From contig PABA01000176.1 of assembly GCA_002699025.1 (NCBI GenBank), forward strand, positions 1 through 64,000: 64,000 nucleotides of DNA, given 5' to 3'. How positions within the stretch are numbered: the first letter of the stretch is position 1; each line of letters begins with the position of its first letter. The notes beneath the pieces were generated by a model. That model did no database searches and was not told the origin of the DNA. It saw only the letters and a list, made by a program, of their open reading frames with translations. A program made the translations under genes and the position numbers. This DNA is from Sandaracinus sp. (GTDB lineage: Bacteria > Myxococcota_A > Polyangia > Polyangiales > Houyiibacteriaceae). This document shows positions 1 to 7,696 of this stretch, one piece after another.

Positions 1-91
1 AGGCGGAACGAAGAGGCGGAACGAAGAGGCGGAACGAAGAGGCGGAACGAAGAGGCGGAACGAAGAGGCGGAACGAAGAGGCGGAACGACG
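1..91. repeat. 13-bp tandem repeat, seven copies, cut by window start
   Basis: Seven consecutive 13-bp units (consensus AGGCGGAACGAAG) fill positions 1-91; only the last unit differs, ending in ACG. The array probably continues to the left of the window. The unit length is not a multiple of three, and no gene is visible across it. It lies downstream of the lipoprotein gene at 154-834 and beyond that gene's terminator hairpin. Confidence 0.95.
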
Positions 92-100
92 TCCCCAATT

Positions 101-135
101 GACGAGGCCCCAGCGGACATCCGCCGGGGCCTCGT
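101..135 (-). terminator. Hairpin terminator of the 154-834 gene
   Basis: GACGAGGCCCC at 101-111 pairs with GGGGCCTCGTT ending near 136, and inside it GCGG at 113-116 pairs with CCGC at 121-124. This gives a long GC-rich hairpin 20-50 bases beyond the stop codon at 154. Only a short AATT follows on the minus strand, so it is a weak-tailed intrinsic terminator or an mRNA-end hairpin. Confidence 0.6.
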
Positions 136-153
136 TCGTTCGACGCGCGGTCG

Positions 154-834
154 TCAGATCTGGAACGACGCGATGTCGATGCGCTGATCCGGGTTGATGA
201 CGTAGCTGTAGGACCCGAGGATCTGACCGCCGACGGCGATCGAGAGGGTCATGTTCGTCGGCCCGGAGCTCGTGCTGCAGCTCGAGCCCGCCCAGTAGTG
301 GACCTGCACGTTGTACACGCCGTTCGGCGGGTTCTGCTGGTCCCAGTAGACGTTCTCGATGGTGTTGTTCGCCTGGTTCGGGTTGCACTGGCCGCGGGCG
401 TCCTGGTCGAGGTGACCGCCCGAGGAGGCGCGCGTGTGGCTGTAGGAGAGCGTCTCGCCGCCCGGGTCGCGGACGTAGAGGTCCAGGTCGGCGCCGCTGT
501 TCCAGGCGAGCGTGATCTGGATGTTGCCCGACTGGTAGCCGCAGCCCTCGTCGATCTGGCCGTTGCAGTTGTCGTCGAGGCCGTTGCAGACCTCCTGGGC
601 GCCCTGCGTGCAGCTCGCCTCCACGACGGTCACGCCGCTGGCGACCTGCGGGCTCGAGGCCTGCACGGTCACCGTCGCGTTCCCGGACGGCGGCGGGGGC
701 GGGGTCGGCGCGTTGGCGCGGACCCGCACGGTCGCGCGGGCGGGCCGGGCGTTCGTGCGGACGACGCAGCCGGACGCCACCAGCATGCTGAGCGTCGTGG
801 CCGTCATCACGGCACCGTTGAGTACTCGGTTCAT
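154..834 (-). CDS. Lipoprotein with MopE-type motif and YfaP/DUF2135-like domain
   Basis: The 226-aa product starts at ATG 834, chosen because AGGAGGG lies about 9 bases upstream; the frame is open further upstream but without a signal peptide. Residues 1-22 form a signal peptide ending in a lipobox (ASGC, Cys23), so a lipid-anchored envelope protein is expected. A Pro-rich linker is followed at about 83-98 by CNGLDDNCNG..DEGC, the Asp/Asn/Cys-rich putative metal-binding motif common in myxobacterial surface proteins. From about 103 to the end is a beta-rich domain with LAWNSGADLDLYVRDPGGE, typical of the YfaP/DUF2135 family of secreted proteins. The exact role is unknown. The gene stands alone, with a hairpin after its stop. 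Confidence 0.85.
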   Translation of the reverse strand: MNRVLNGAVMTATTLSMLVASGCVVRTNARPARATVRVRANAPTPPPPPSGNATVTVQASSPQVASGVTVVEASCTQGAQEVCNGLDDNCNGQIDEGCGYQSGNIQITLAWNSGADLDLYVRDPGGETLSYSHTRASSGGHLDQDARGQCNPNQANNTIENVYWDQQNPPNGVYNVQVHYWAGSSCSTSSGPTNMTLSIAVGGQILGSYSYVINPDQRIDIASFQI

Positions 835-1169
835 CGAAGAGCCCTCCTGTCGTCCTTCTCTCGGGAAGCAGCCGGCGGCGCGCGTCGACTCGTCCCTCGC
901 ATCACAAGCTGCCCGGCACCCGGGCGATTTCATCGCGGCCCCCTCGGCCACGACATCGAGACCACCGGGGCCCCGCGCGCCTTGGACGGCGCTCTGCCGC
1001 CCGTCTTCATACCTTCATTGCCTCCGCATGACCACCGCCACGGCAAGCTCGCGCCGAAGCGTCTGAAATCATGCGTCTTTTCGCGCGTCACCGTCGGCGT
1101 CGCACACCCCAGGAACGCGCGGCCGCAGCGGAGACTTACACCCACGAGCGGCTTTCTCGCCGCCGGGGC
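835..1169. other. Gap without a recognisable gene
   Basis: This 335-bp stretch separates two minus-strand genes. It should hold the leader and promoter of the lipoprotein gene at 154-834, but no convincing -35/-10 pair was found. ORFs crossing it have no family signal. Confidence 0.5.
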
Positions 1170-1493
1170 TCAATCGCGCGCGCCGAAGTCGATGGCCCCG
1201 GAGCGCGAGCGATCGCGTGGGCGCACGGAGCCGCCGAGGCCCGCGAGGGCGACCATCAGGAAGGCGAGGCCGCCGACGAGGATGGTGACCCCGGCGAGGC
1301 GGGCGTCGTCGAGGCCGAAGGCGAAGGCCGCCGCGCCCGCCGCGGTCGCGATCGGGATCGCGATCATCGCGCGCCGTCGCCGCTGCGCCCGTTCGGCGGC
1401 CAGCGCCGCCAGCTCCGCCTCACGCTGCTTGTCGGCCTCACGGCGCGCCTTCCGGCTCTCCCGCTTCGCCTTGCCCCGCCCCTTCTTGCCCAT
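1170..1493 (-). CDS. Small membrane protein with a basic cytoplasmic N-terminus
   Basis: This 107-aa protein begins with a very basic, predicted helical/coiled segment (about 1-42, rich in Lys, Arg, Glu, Ala). Two hydrophobic segments follow (about 43-60 and 66-85), then a short basic tail. The pattern suggests a small two-pass inner-membrane protein with both ends in the cytoplasm. The ATG at 1493 lies 56 bp inside the 3' end of the upstream GH5 gene, an unusually long overlap, so either this start or the GH5 stop may be shifted. No family was recognised. The hydrophobic pattern supports a real gene, but length and start are uncertain. Confidence 0.55.
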   Translation of the reverse strand: MGKKGRGKAKRESRKARREADKQREAELAALAAERAQRRRRAMIAIPIATAAGAAAFAFGLDDARLAGVTILVGGLAFLMVALAGLGGSVRPRDRSRSGAIDFGARD

Positions 1494-3258
1494 GACCGCT
1501 CACGGTAGCAGCGGTCGCCCCGGGAAGGCGAACCTCGAGGGCGTAGAGGGCGAGGCCGCGCGCGTCCGCCTCGAGGCGGAGCCGGCGCACGGGGCGCCCG
1601 GCGAGGAGCCGCCGGAGCCGCGCCGGGTCGTCCACCTCCCAGCGCACGACGCTCCCGCGGCCGTCGTCGGGCGGGCTCGGCCGCGCGCCCAGCGAGGCGC
1701 CGTCCCAGTGGAGCACCACCTCCCCCGCGTCGCCCGGGCCGCCGCCCCCGAGGCCCGGGAGCTCGGTCGAGAGGCGCGCCTCGATCACGAGCCGCTCCGC
1801 CGCCTCGGGCCCCGCGGGCAGGCGAAGGCGGTAGTCGACCGCGCCCTCCCCGGCGCCCCAGAGGTGGAGCGCACCGGGCCGCCCGTCCTCGGGCCGGTAC
1901 ACGCCCACGAGCTCGAACTCCGCGCGGTGGAAGCGCTCCACGGGCAGCGCGAGGACGCCGCGGGCCCAGCGGTCCTGGAGCGCGCCGGTGCCGCGGCGGA
2001 GCTGGCGCGGGTCGAAGCGCGGCGCGTCCGCGGGCGGCAGGGGGCGCCTCGGACGCGGCCGGCGCCAGGCCCGCGCCTCGCGCCGGAGGAGCGCGCGGAC
2101 GTCCCGCGCGTGGCCCGGCCGATCGAAGTGGATGGCGTAGCGGGAGGGACGCCCGGCGGCGCGGTAGATCCAGACCAGCGCCCCGGCGACGCCGTCCCGG
2201 CGCCCGCGCGCCAGGAAGGCCCGGAGCCAGCCGGCGCGCGCCCGGCCCCGGACCCGGCGCGCGTCGAGGGGCACGCCCACCTCACCGAAGACGAGGGGCT
2301 TGCCGAGGGCGCGCGCGACCTGGACGCGCGTGTCGACCCAGGCGCGGAGATCGGCGAGCGAGCGCACGCGCGGATCGCGATGGGGGTAGGCGTGGCTGTC
2401 CGCGTAGTCGATCTCCTCGAGGCCGACGACGCGCGCCCAGACCGCCCGGCCCCGGCGGAGGCGCCAGCCGATGTGGCCGGCGGAGATCAGGTGGTGCGGG
2501 TCGAGGGCGCGGACGGCGCGGGCGTGGCGGCGCACCCAGGCGACGAGGGCCTCTTCGCCGGCCTCCGAGTGGGCCGCGACCTCGTTGGCGAGCTCCCAGG
2601 CGAGGAGGGTCGGGTCGTCCCGGTAGGCGACGCCGGTGAGCGCGTTGGTGCGCCCGACGACACGCCGGAGGTGCGCCGCGAAGGCCTCGTCGCAGGGGGC
2701 GCAGCGGAAGAAGGCGGCGAGCTCGGCCGGCCGGAGATCGGGGAGGCGTCCGTCGCTTCCGTCTCCGCTGGCGTCCGGGTCGAGCAGCCCGCCCCACGCG
2801 GCGTAGCGACTGAAGCCACCGTGGTCGGCCCAGCGGTTGGAGAGCACGAGCACCACGCGCAGCCCCCGCTCCCGCGCGGCGACGAGCACGCGATCGAGGT
2901 GCCGGAAGCTCGCCTCGACCCAGCCCTCGGGGCCGAGGCGGAAGGCGAAGTCGCGGCGCCAGGCCTCGCCCCCGGCGGGGCCCTCACCGAGGGCCCAGAC
3001 GCGGATGACCCGGTGGCCGTCGGCGGCGACGGCGTCGAGGGTGGCCTCGAGCGCATCGCGGTGCCGCGGCCCGTGCATGACGGCGACGTTCGCGCCGAGG
3101 AAGGCGAAGGGGGCGCCGTCCAGCACGAAGCGCTCGCCCTCCACGCGGACGAAGCCCTCCGGAGCCTGGGCGCCGACGGGCGGCGGCGAGGCGAGGAGCG
3201 ACAGGAGCAAGGCCGCGAAACGCGCGCGCACGGCCGGCAGTGTAGACTCCCGGGCCAT
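1438..3258 (-). CDS. GH5 beta-mannanase-like secreted glycoside hydrolase
   Basis: The 606-aa protein has a cleavable signal peptide (about 1-31). A (beta/alpha)8 glycoside hydrolase family 5 domain covers roughly 35-390. The segment SNRWADHGGFSRYAAWGG (140-157) resembles the Trp/Gly-rich loop of GH5_7 beta-mannanases. Glu226 in WELANEV fits the acid/base and Glu326 in LVFGEVGVP fits the nucleophile. The remaining ~200 residues are beta-rich and may bind carbohydrate. A secreted or periplasmic endo-acting mannanase or related glucan hydrolase is likely; the substrate is inferred from motif resemblance only. The ATG at 3258 shares bases with the ATG of the divergent gene at 3257, so a GTG nine codons downstream is an alternative start. 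The last ~30 residues (Gly/Glu-rich) look like run-on beyond the natural domain end. Confidence 0.8.
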   Translation of the reverse strand: MARESTLPAVRARFAALLLSLLASPPPVGAQAPEGFVRVEGERFVLDGAPFAFLGANVAVMHGPRHRDALEATLDAVAADGHRVIRVWALGEGPAGGEAWRRDFAFRLGPEGWVEASFRHLDRVLVAARERGLRVVLVLSNRWADHGGFSRYAAWGGLLDPDASGDGSDGRLPDLRPAELAAFFRCAPCDEAFAAHLRRVVGRTNALTGVAYRDDPTLLAWELANEVAAHSEAGEEALVAWVRRHARAVRALDPHHLISAGHIGWRLRRGRAVWARVVGLEEIDYADSHAYPHRDPRVRSLADLRAWVDTRVQVARALGKPLVFGEVGVPLDARRVRGRARAGWLRAFLARGRRDGVAGALVWIYRAAGRPSRYAIHFDRPGHARDVRALLRREARAWRRPRPRRPLPPADAPRFDPRQLRRGTGALQDRWARGVLALPVERFHRAEFELVGVYRPEDGRPGALHLWGAGEGAVDYRLRLPAGPEAAERLVIEARLSTELPGLGGGGPGDAGEVVLHWDGASLGARPSPPDDGRGSVVRWEVDDPARLRRLLAGRPVRRLRLEADARGLALYALEVRLPGATAATVSGHGQEGAGQGEAGEPEGAP

Positions 3259-3505
3259 GGCCGACGGCCCCCGGAGCCCGCTCTTCCACGCGATCGTGAT
3301 CGCCGGCGCGGCCCTGGGCGCCGCGCCCGGCTGCGCGAAGCACCACCGCGTCGAGCCCCGGCCCGAGCTGGACGCGGGCCGGGACGCCGGCGCGCGCGAC
3401 GCGGGGACCGACGCGGGGCGACCCGACGCAGGCTGCCCGGCCGACTGCGAGGACTTCTGCGACCCGCGGCCCGAGTGCGCGCCTTGCTCCCCCTGCATCC
3501 TCTGA
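3257..3505 (+). CDS. Small Cys-rich lipoprotein with DAG repeats
   Basis: The predicted 82-aa product has a short N-terminus, a hydrophobic segment and a lipobox-like ALGAAPGC, then an Asp-Ala-Gly-rich linker (DAGRDAG, DAGTDAG) of the kind common in myxobacterial lipoproteins. The C-terminus has seven cysteines within the last ~25 residues (CPADCEDFCDP and later). It starts on the plus strand of the same CCATGG that holds the GH5 start on the minus strand, so neither gene has its own leader. No ribosome binding site is visible. The lipoprotein architecture makes it plausible, but it overlaps low-complexity sequence and could be spurious. Confidence 0.5.
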   Translation: MADGPRSPLFHAIVIAGAALGAAPGCAKHHRVEPRPELDAGRDAGARDAGTDAGRPDAGCPADCEDFCDPRPECAPCSPCIL

Positions 3506-3947
3506 GCGGGCTCGCCGGGCGCCGAGCCCGGATGACGCGCCGGGCGGGTCGCGGGTCGGGGCGGTGGGCCCACGGACGGCTGCGCGATGGGCGGCTGCGC
3601 GATGGGCGGCTGCGCGATGGGCGGCTGCGCGATGGGCGGCTGCGCGATGGGCGGCCGCGCGATGGGCGGATGCGCGATGGGGATCGGGAGAGCGAGACGC
3701 TCGGCAGGGGGCGTGGTGACCGCTCACGCTCGGAGAGACCGTCGAACGCCGAGCGATGGGGGACCGGGAACCGAGGCCCGTCGGGCGATCGGGTGACGGC
3801 CGCGCATCGTGGTGCTCGGGCTCGGCCGGGTCGGCGTCGGCCATCTCCGGGCGGCCTCGAGACCGCGCTCGCCTCGGGCAGGTCGCCAGCGCGCGTGGGG
3901 CGCGCGACGCCCGGGCGCGCGGCCGCGCGCGACCGAACGGCGGGCGC
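3506..3947. other. Non-coding gap containing a minisatellite
   Basis: This 442-bp stretch between the small lipoprotein gene and the ferritin-like gene holds the seven-unit 15-bp array at 3578-3682. The remaining sequence is open in several frames but has no family signal or ribosome binding site. The promoter of the ferritin-like gene is expected near its 3' end but was not identified. Confidence 0.5.
3578..3682. repeat. 15-bp tandem repeat, seven copies
   Basis: Seven units of GGCTGCGCGATGGGC run head to tail. The first five are identical; the sixth has GGCCGC and the seventh GGATGC with a final G change. On the plus strand the array would read as Met-Gly-Gly-Cys-Ala repeats, but nothing supports translation. 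The array is intergenic. Confidence 0.95.
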
Positions 3948-4688
3948 ATGAGCGACGCCCCGTCGATCCCGCGCCGGCTCGGGGCGCTCGCGCTCCCCGA
4001 CGACCCGACCCTGGAGGCGGCGCCGTCGGGGACGCGCGCCCTCGTCGCGCGGGTCTGGGGCGAGCGGGTGCGCTCGGAGCTCGCCGCGGCGCAGGCCTTC
4101 ACCCGGGTCGCCCAGCGGGCCATCGCCGCCGGGCTCCCGCGCGAGGTGCAGTACCTCGCCGCCCGCGCGGTGGCCGACGAGGTCCGCCACGCGGCCCTCT
4201 GCGCCGCCCTCGCCGAGCGCGCTGGCGCCGCGCCCTCCTGGCCGAGCCCGCCGCCACCGCGCGACGCCGGGGACGACACGGCGCTCTTCGTCTCGAGCGG
4301 CTGCATCCAGGAGACGCTCGGGAGCGCGTTCTTGCAGGCGACCCTCGAGCGGGCCGAGAGCCCGGCCGCGCGCTTCGTCGCGCGCGCCCTCCTCGCCGAC
4401 GAGGTCGACCACGCGCGCATCGGCTGGGCCTGGGTCGCCGGCCTGGACGAGACCGGGAAGGTGACGCTCGGTGCGCGCCTGCACGGCCTGCTCGCGGCCT
4501 GCCTCGGGCCCTGGCGCGCGCGCCTCGACGCCCTGCCCGCGGCGGGCGCGCCGGCCTTTGGCGTGCTCGCGCCGGCCACCATTCGGGCCGAGATGCGCCG
4601 CGCGCTGGAGGAGCTGGTGCTCCCCGGCTTCGCTCACCTCGGCGTCCCCACCGGGGACGCGGCCCGCGCGATCGACGCGCTCGGTTGA
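3948..4688 (+). CDS. Ferritin-like diiron protein
   Basis: The 246-aa product (ATG 3948) is alpha-helical with two E-x-x-H elements: DEVRHA near residue 77-82 and DEVDHARIGW near 157-166. It also has helix glutamates at ERVRSE (~39-44) and SGCIQETLG (~118-126). This four-helix arrangement of Glu and His ligands is typical of ferritin-like/diiron-carboxylate proteins such as rubrerythrin relatives and N-oxygenases. A dinuclear iron or manganese site with oxidase or oxygenase chemistry is likely, but the substrate cannot be read from the sequence. It is cytoplasmic, with no signal peptide. The gene is monocistronic and convergent with the operon ending at 4861. Confidence 0.7.
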   Translation: MSDAPSIPRRLGALALPDDPTLEAAPSGTRALVARVWGERVRSELAAAQAFTRVAQRAIAAGLPREVQYLAARAVADEVRHAALCAALAERAGAAPSWPSPPPPRDAGDDTALFVSSGCIQETLGSAFLQATLERAESPAARFVARALLADEVDHARIGWAWVAGLDETGKVTLGARLHGLLAACLGPWRARLDALPAAGAPAFGVLAPATIRAEMRRALEELVLPGFAHLGVPTGDAARAIDALG

Positions 4689-4714
4689 GCCGGCGCGCCG
4701 GGCCCGTCGACCTG

Positions 4715-4860
4715 GCGCAGAGCTCGTCAGAGAGCGAGAGCGAAGGCGAAGGCGGGCCGGTCGCGGCCCATCGGCCCGACGTCGAGCTCGTCCGGCAGAG
4801 AGGGCGGAGGCGCTCGCGCCGCGGGGCAGGTCGCGGCCCATCGGCCGGAGGCCGAGCCCC
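4715..4860. repeat. Two decayed copies of the adjacent gene's 3' end
   Basis: The 18-bp block GGCAGGTCGCGGCCCATC near the end of the methyltransferase gene (4901-4918) recurs at 4825-4842 and, with two changes, at 4754-4772, at intervals of about 76 and 70 bp. The flanks are similar too. In the first copy the minus strand would read MGRDLPRGASASALS, against MGRDLPCGTSVFALA at the real C-terminus. These look like tandem duplications of the last ~20 codons that have since diverged. Confidence 0.75.
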
Positions 4861-5757
4861 TCAGACCGCGCGGGCGAGGGCGAAGACGCTCGTGCCGCAG
4901 GGCAGGTCGCGGCCCATCAGCCAGCGCGCCTCGAGCTCGAGCAGGCGGAGCGCCGCCGCGTTCAGGGCCGGGTTCGTCTTCGCCTCGAGGAGCTCGTCGA
5001 AGGCCACGGGCGCCGGCCGCCCGAGGACCTTGCTCCGGAGCTCGCGGAGGAGCTTCACCCCGCCCGCCGCGAAGAAGAGCGGGAAGAAGAAGTAGGTCAG
5101 GCGCTCGAGGGCGAAGCCGCTCTCCTCGGCCAGCGCGCGCGCCGACTCGAGCGTGTAGCGACGCTTGTGCTTCTGCGTGTCGTCCCAGGGCGACCAGAGC
5201 ATCTGGAAGGCGGGCACGGTGAAGACCACGTGCGCCCCGGGCCGCAGGTGCCTGCGCACGTGCCGCAGCGTCGCCTGATCGTCGGGCAGGTGCTCGAGCA
5301 CGTCGAAGAGGAGCACGGCGTCGTAGCCGTCCGCGCGCCGGTCCCCGTCGAGGTCCGGCGCCGGCGGGAACTGGCGCGTGATGTCGAGGCGCACGTAGCG
5401 CCGGTGCCGCGCCGCGCCGAGGTGCGCCGCCACGCGTCGGGCCGCCGCCTCGAGCCCCTCCCGGTGCACGTCGCCGTAGTCGACCACGTAGCCGTGCCGG
5501 TTCAGGTGCGTGGCCACGTTCCCCGTGCCGCAGCCGAGCTCGATGGCCCGCGTCCCCGGCCCGAGATGCACGTCCATGAGCCGCCGGATGAGCTCGCGCC
5601 GATAGACGTGCCAGTAGTGCGTCGTCTCGAGCGTCTCGCGGAACGCGAACTCGCGCGGATCGAAGTACGCGGCGAGGTCGATGCCCGCGTCGTCCTCCGC
5701 GAGCAGGTCCAGGATCTCGGCGTCCCCGGGCGGGGTCGACGGCTTCGGCATCGACAT
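4861..5757 (-). CDS. Class I SAM-dependent methyltransferase
   Basis: The 298-aa enzyme carries SAM-binding motif I (AIELGCGTGNVATHL), a post-I acidic segment and the DVLEHLPDD element typical of Methyltransf_11/23 families. Its C-terminal third is hydrophobic (YFFFPLFFAAGG), as in methyltransferases acting on lipids or polyprenyl-linked sugars. It is the last gene of the minus-strand run that starts at 10941, 35 bp after the YbhN-like gene. The context suggests methylation of a glycan or glycolipid made by the operon; the acceptor is unknown. Two ATGs two codons apart (5757, 5751) are possible starts. Decayed copies of its last ~20 codons lie just downstream. Confidence 0.8.
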   Translation of the reverse strand: MSMPKPSTPPGDAEILDLLAEDDAGIDLAAYFDPREFAFRETLETTHYWHVYRRELIRRLMDVHLGPGTRAIELGCGTGNVATHLNRHGYVVDYGDVHREGLEAAARRVAAHLGAARHRRYVRLDITRQFPPAPDLDGDRRADGYDAVLLFDVLEHLPDDQATLRHVRRHLRPGAHVVFTVPAFQMLWSPWDDTQKHKRRYTLESARALAEESGFALERLTYFFFPLFFAAGGVKLLRELRSKVLGRPAPVAFDELLEAKTNPALNAAALRLLELEARWLMGRDLPCGTSVFALARAV

Positions 5758-5792
5758 GGGCCGGCTCGGCGTACGAGCCGCCCCCGCGCCGG

Positions 5793-6767
5793 TCAAGCGC
5801 CGGCGCCCTCCTCGCTCGGCCCGGTCGGCTCGCTCGGCTCGGCGGGCTCGGCGAGCGCGCGCGTGCCGGCGGGCGTGAAGGCCAGGCCGACGACGACCTG
5901 TCCGATCATCGACGCCACCGTCCAGGCGGCCCCGGCCGCGACGATGGCCGCCTGCCCGTCGTCCTCCGGCGCCCAGGGGGCGAGGAGCTCGATGGCGACC
6001 AGCTCGCGGGCGCCGAGCCCCTGCGGCGTGATGGGGAGCGCCGAGACCAGGAGGATGATCGGCATCAGCACGCAGGTCGGGCCGAAGGGGAGCGTCACGT
6101 CGAAGAAGGCGTAGGCGCCCCAGAGGCCGGCCACGAGGCCGACGACGTAGGGGAGGCGCCAGAGGAGGAGCGTGACGTGGCGGAGCGGGCCGGCGTCGAA
6201 GAGGGGCTTCAGGAAGGCGCGCGCCGCGAGGAGCCCGGGGCGCAGGCGGAGGACGGCGAGGTAGACGACCCCCGCGACGAGGAGCGGCAGGACGTAGCCC
6301 GTGATCCAGGGCGCGCTCTCGTGGCTGAAGGGGAGCGAGACGGCGGTGACGGCGATCACGCCGCCGAAGAAGGTCGCGTAGGAGAGGAGCGTCGCCCCGG
6401 CGACGCTGACCACCGGGGCGCCGTGGCGCCGGCTGAGGAGGAAGGTGAGGTAGGCCTGGCCGACGTGGAAGTTGATGGTGCCGGGCAGGTAGGAGGCGCC
6501 GCGCACGACGAGGAGATCGCGGAAGCGCAGCGTGGGGGCGACGAGCCGGTAGACGCGCCAGCTCGCGAGCGAGTCGAGGCTCAGGTTCACGGCGAGGCAG
6601 GCGCCGACGAACGCCGCGTAGGCGGGGAGGGAGACGCGGCCCAGGTGCCGGGCGACCTCCCCCGGGTCGACGCGCCAGAGGGCGAGGGCGAGGAAGAGGA
6701 CCGCGACGAGCCACGGCAACAGGCGCCGCCAGAGGGGCGGCGCGGCGCCGCCGGAGGGAGCGCTCAC
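5793..6767 (-). CDS. YbhN/LPG-synthase-type integral membrane protein
   Basis: The 324-aa protein has about eight hydrophobic helices and the sequence pattern of the lysylphosphatidylglycerol synthase TM region/UPF0104 family. This includes SYLPGTINFHVGQAY in an early helix pair and ALPITPQGLGARELV near the end, where the family has PGGlG. Members are proposed flippases or accessory proteins for lipid-linked sugars and aminoacyl lipids; none of the soluble transferase domain is present. It starts with GTG that overlaps the stop of the upstream epimerase gene (GTGA at 6764-6767), so the two are translationally coupled. A role in moving the operon's lipid-linked product across the inner membrane is an inference. 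Confidence 0.78.
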   Translation of the reverse strand: MSAPSGGAAPPLWRRLLPWLVAVLFLALALWRVDPGEVARHLGRVSLPAYAAFVGACLAVNLSLDSLASWRVYRLVAPTLRFRDLLVVRGASYLPGTINFHVGQAYLTFLLSRRHGAPVVSVAGATLLSYATFFGGVIAVTAVSLPFSHESAPWITGYVLPLLVAGVVYLAVLRLRPGLLAARAFLKPLFDAGPLRHVTLLLWRLPYVVGLVAGLWGAYAFFDVTLPFGPTCVLMPIILLVSALPITPQGLGARELVAIELLAPWAPEDDGQAAIVAAGAAWTVASMIGQVVVGLAFTPAGTRALAEPAEPSEPTGPSEEGAGA

Positions 6768-7696
6768 GGGGCTTCGCTCTTCAGCCAGGCGAGCTCCTCG
6801 GCCATGCCCTCCTCGAGGGGGACGGCGGGAGCGAAGGCGAGCTCGGCGCGGGCGCGCTCGATGGACATGTGGAAGTCGCGGCGGCGCTTCTCGCGCGGGG
6901 CGGGCTCGGGGGCGCCGGGGAGGCCGGCGACCTTCATGGCGACGCGGGCGAGCTCGGCGACACTGTGGGGGGCGCCATCGGCGACGTTGTAGGGGCCGCG
7001 GCCGCGCTCGAGGGCGGCGGCGAGGGCGGCGGCGGCGTCGCGCACGTGGAGCTGGTCCCGCTGGTCGAGGCCGTCGCCGAAGATCACCGGACGCTCGCCG
7101 GCGGCGACGCGGCGGAGGAAGTTCGGGAGGGCACGGGAGGTGGTCTCCCCCGGGCCGTAGACGGCGGGCATGCGGAGCGAGACGCTGCGGATGCCCTCCT
7201 CGTCGGTGAAGGCCTGGGCGTGGTGCTCGCCGGCGAGCTTGGTCGCGCCGTAGTCGCTCAGCGGGTAGGTGCGCGCGGCCTCGCTGACCGGGGCCTCGCG
7301 GGGCTCGCCGTAGACCTCGAAGCTCGAGGCGTAGACGACGACGGAGGCGCCGGCCTTCCGGGCGGCGTCGAGGGCGCGCATGGTGCCAAGGACGTTCACG
7401 TCGACGAGGCGCCGGCGGTCCTCGGCGGTGGTGTGGGCGGTGCTCGGCGGGTGCCAGGCGGCGAGGTGCACGAGGCCGACGGTGGGGCCGAGCTCGGCGG
7501 CGAGGGCGTCGACGGCGGCGTCCTCGGAGAGGTCGAGGGCGAGCGCGCGGATCCCCTCGCCGGCGGCCTCGCCGAAGAGGGGCGCCGGGAGCCGGCCGCT
7601 CCGGGAGGCGGCGACGACCTCGTGGCCGGCGCGCGCGAAGGCGTGGCAGGCGGCGCGGCCGAGATGACCCGTGCCGCCGGTGACGACGAGCTTCAC
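6764..7696 (-). CDS. NAD-dependent epimerase/dehydratase (extended SDR)
   Basis: The 310-aa protein (GTG start at 7696) has the Rossmann glycine motif VTGGTGHLG at the N-terminus, the catalytic YGATK segment and a Ser-rich ASSFEVYGE element before it, all typical of extended SDR sugar-nucleotide epimerases/dehydratases. The C-terminal third holds the usual substrate-binding region (PYNVADGAPHSVAEL). The likely substrate is a nucleotide-activated sugar. It is coupled on both sides by GTGA overlaps, to the homologous epimerase upstream and the membrane protein downstream. Two non-identical epimerase-like genes in tandem suggest sequential steps in making one unusual sugar. Confidence 0.85.
   Translation of the reverse strand: MKLVVTGGTGHLGRAACHAFARAGHEVVAASRSGRLPAPLFGEAAGEGIRALALDLSEDAAVDALAAELGPTVGLVHLAAWHPPSTAHTTAEDRRRLVDVNVLGTMRALDAARKAGASVVVYASSFEVYGEPREAPVSEAARTYPLSDYGATKLAGEHHAQAFTDEEGIRSVSLRMPAVYGPGETTSRALPNFLRRVAAGERPVIFGDGLDQRDQLHVRDAAAALAAALERGRGPYNVADGAPHSVAELARVAMKVAGLPGAPEPAPREKRRRDFHMSIERARAELAFAPAVPLEEGMAEELAWLKSEAP

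Noticed and set aside
3587-3796. Small Met-Gly-Gly-Cys-Ala repeat protein
   Set aside because: It is only the 15-bp minisatellite translated; there is no ribosome binding site or downstream domain.
298-3951. 1217-codon plus-strand reading frame across the lipoprotein and GH5 region
   Set aside because: It is antisense to two genes with clear family motifs, its translation is Arg/Ala/Val-rich without any domain, and long antisense frames are expected at this GC content.
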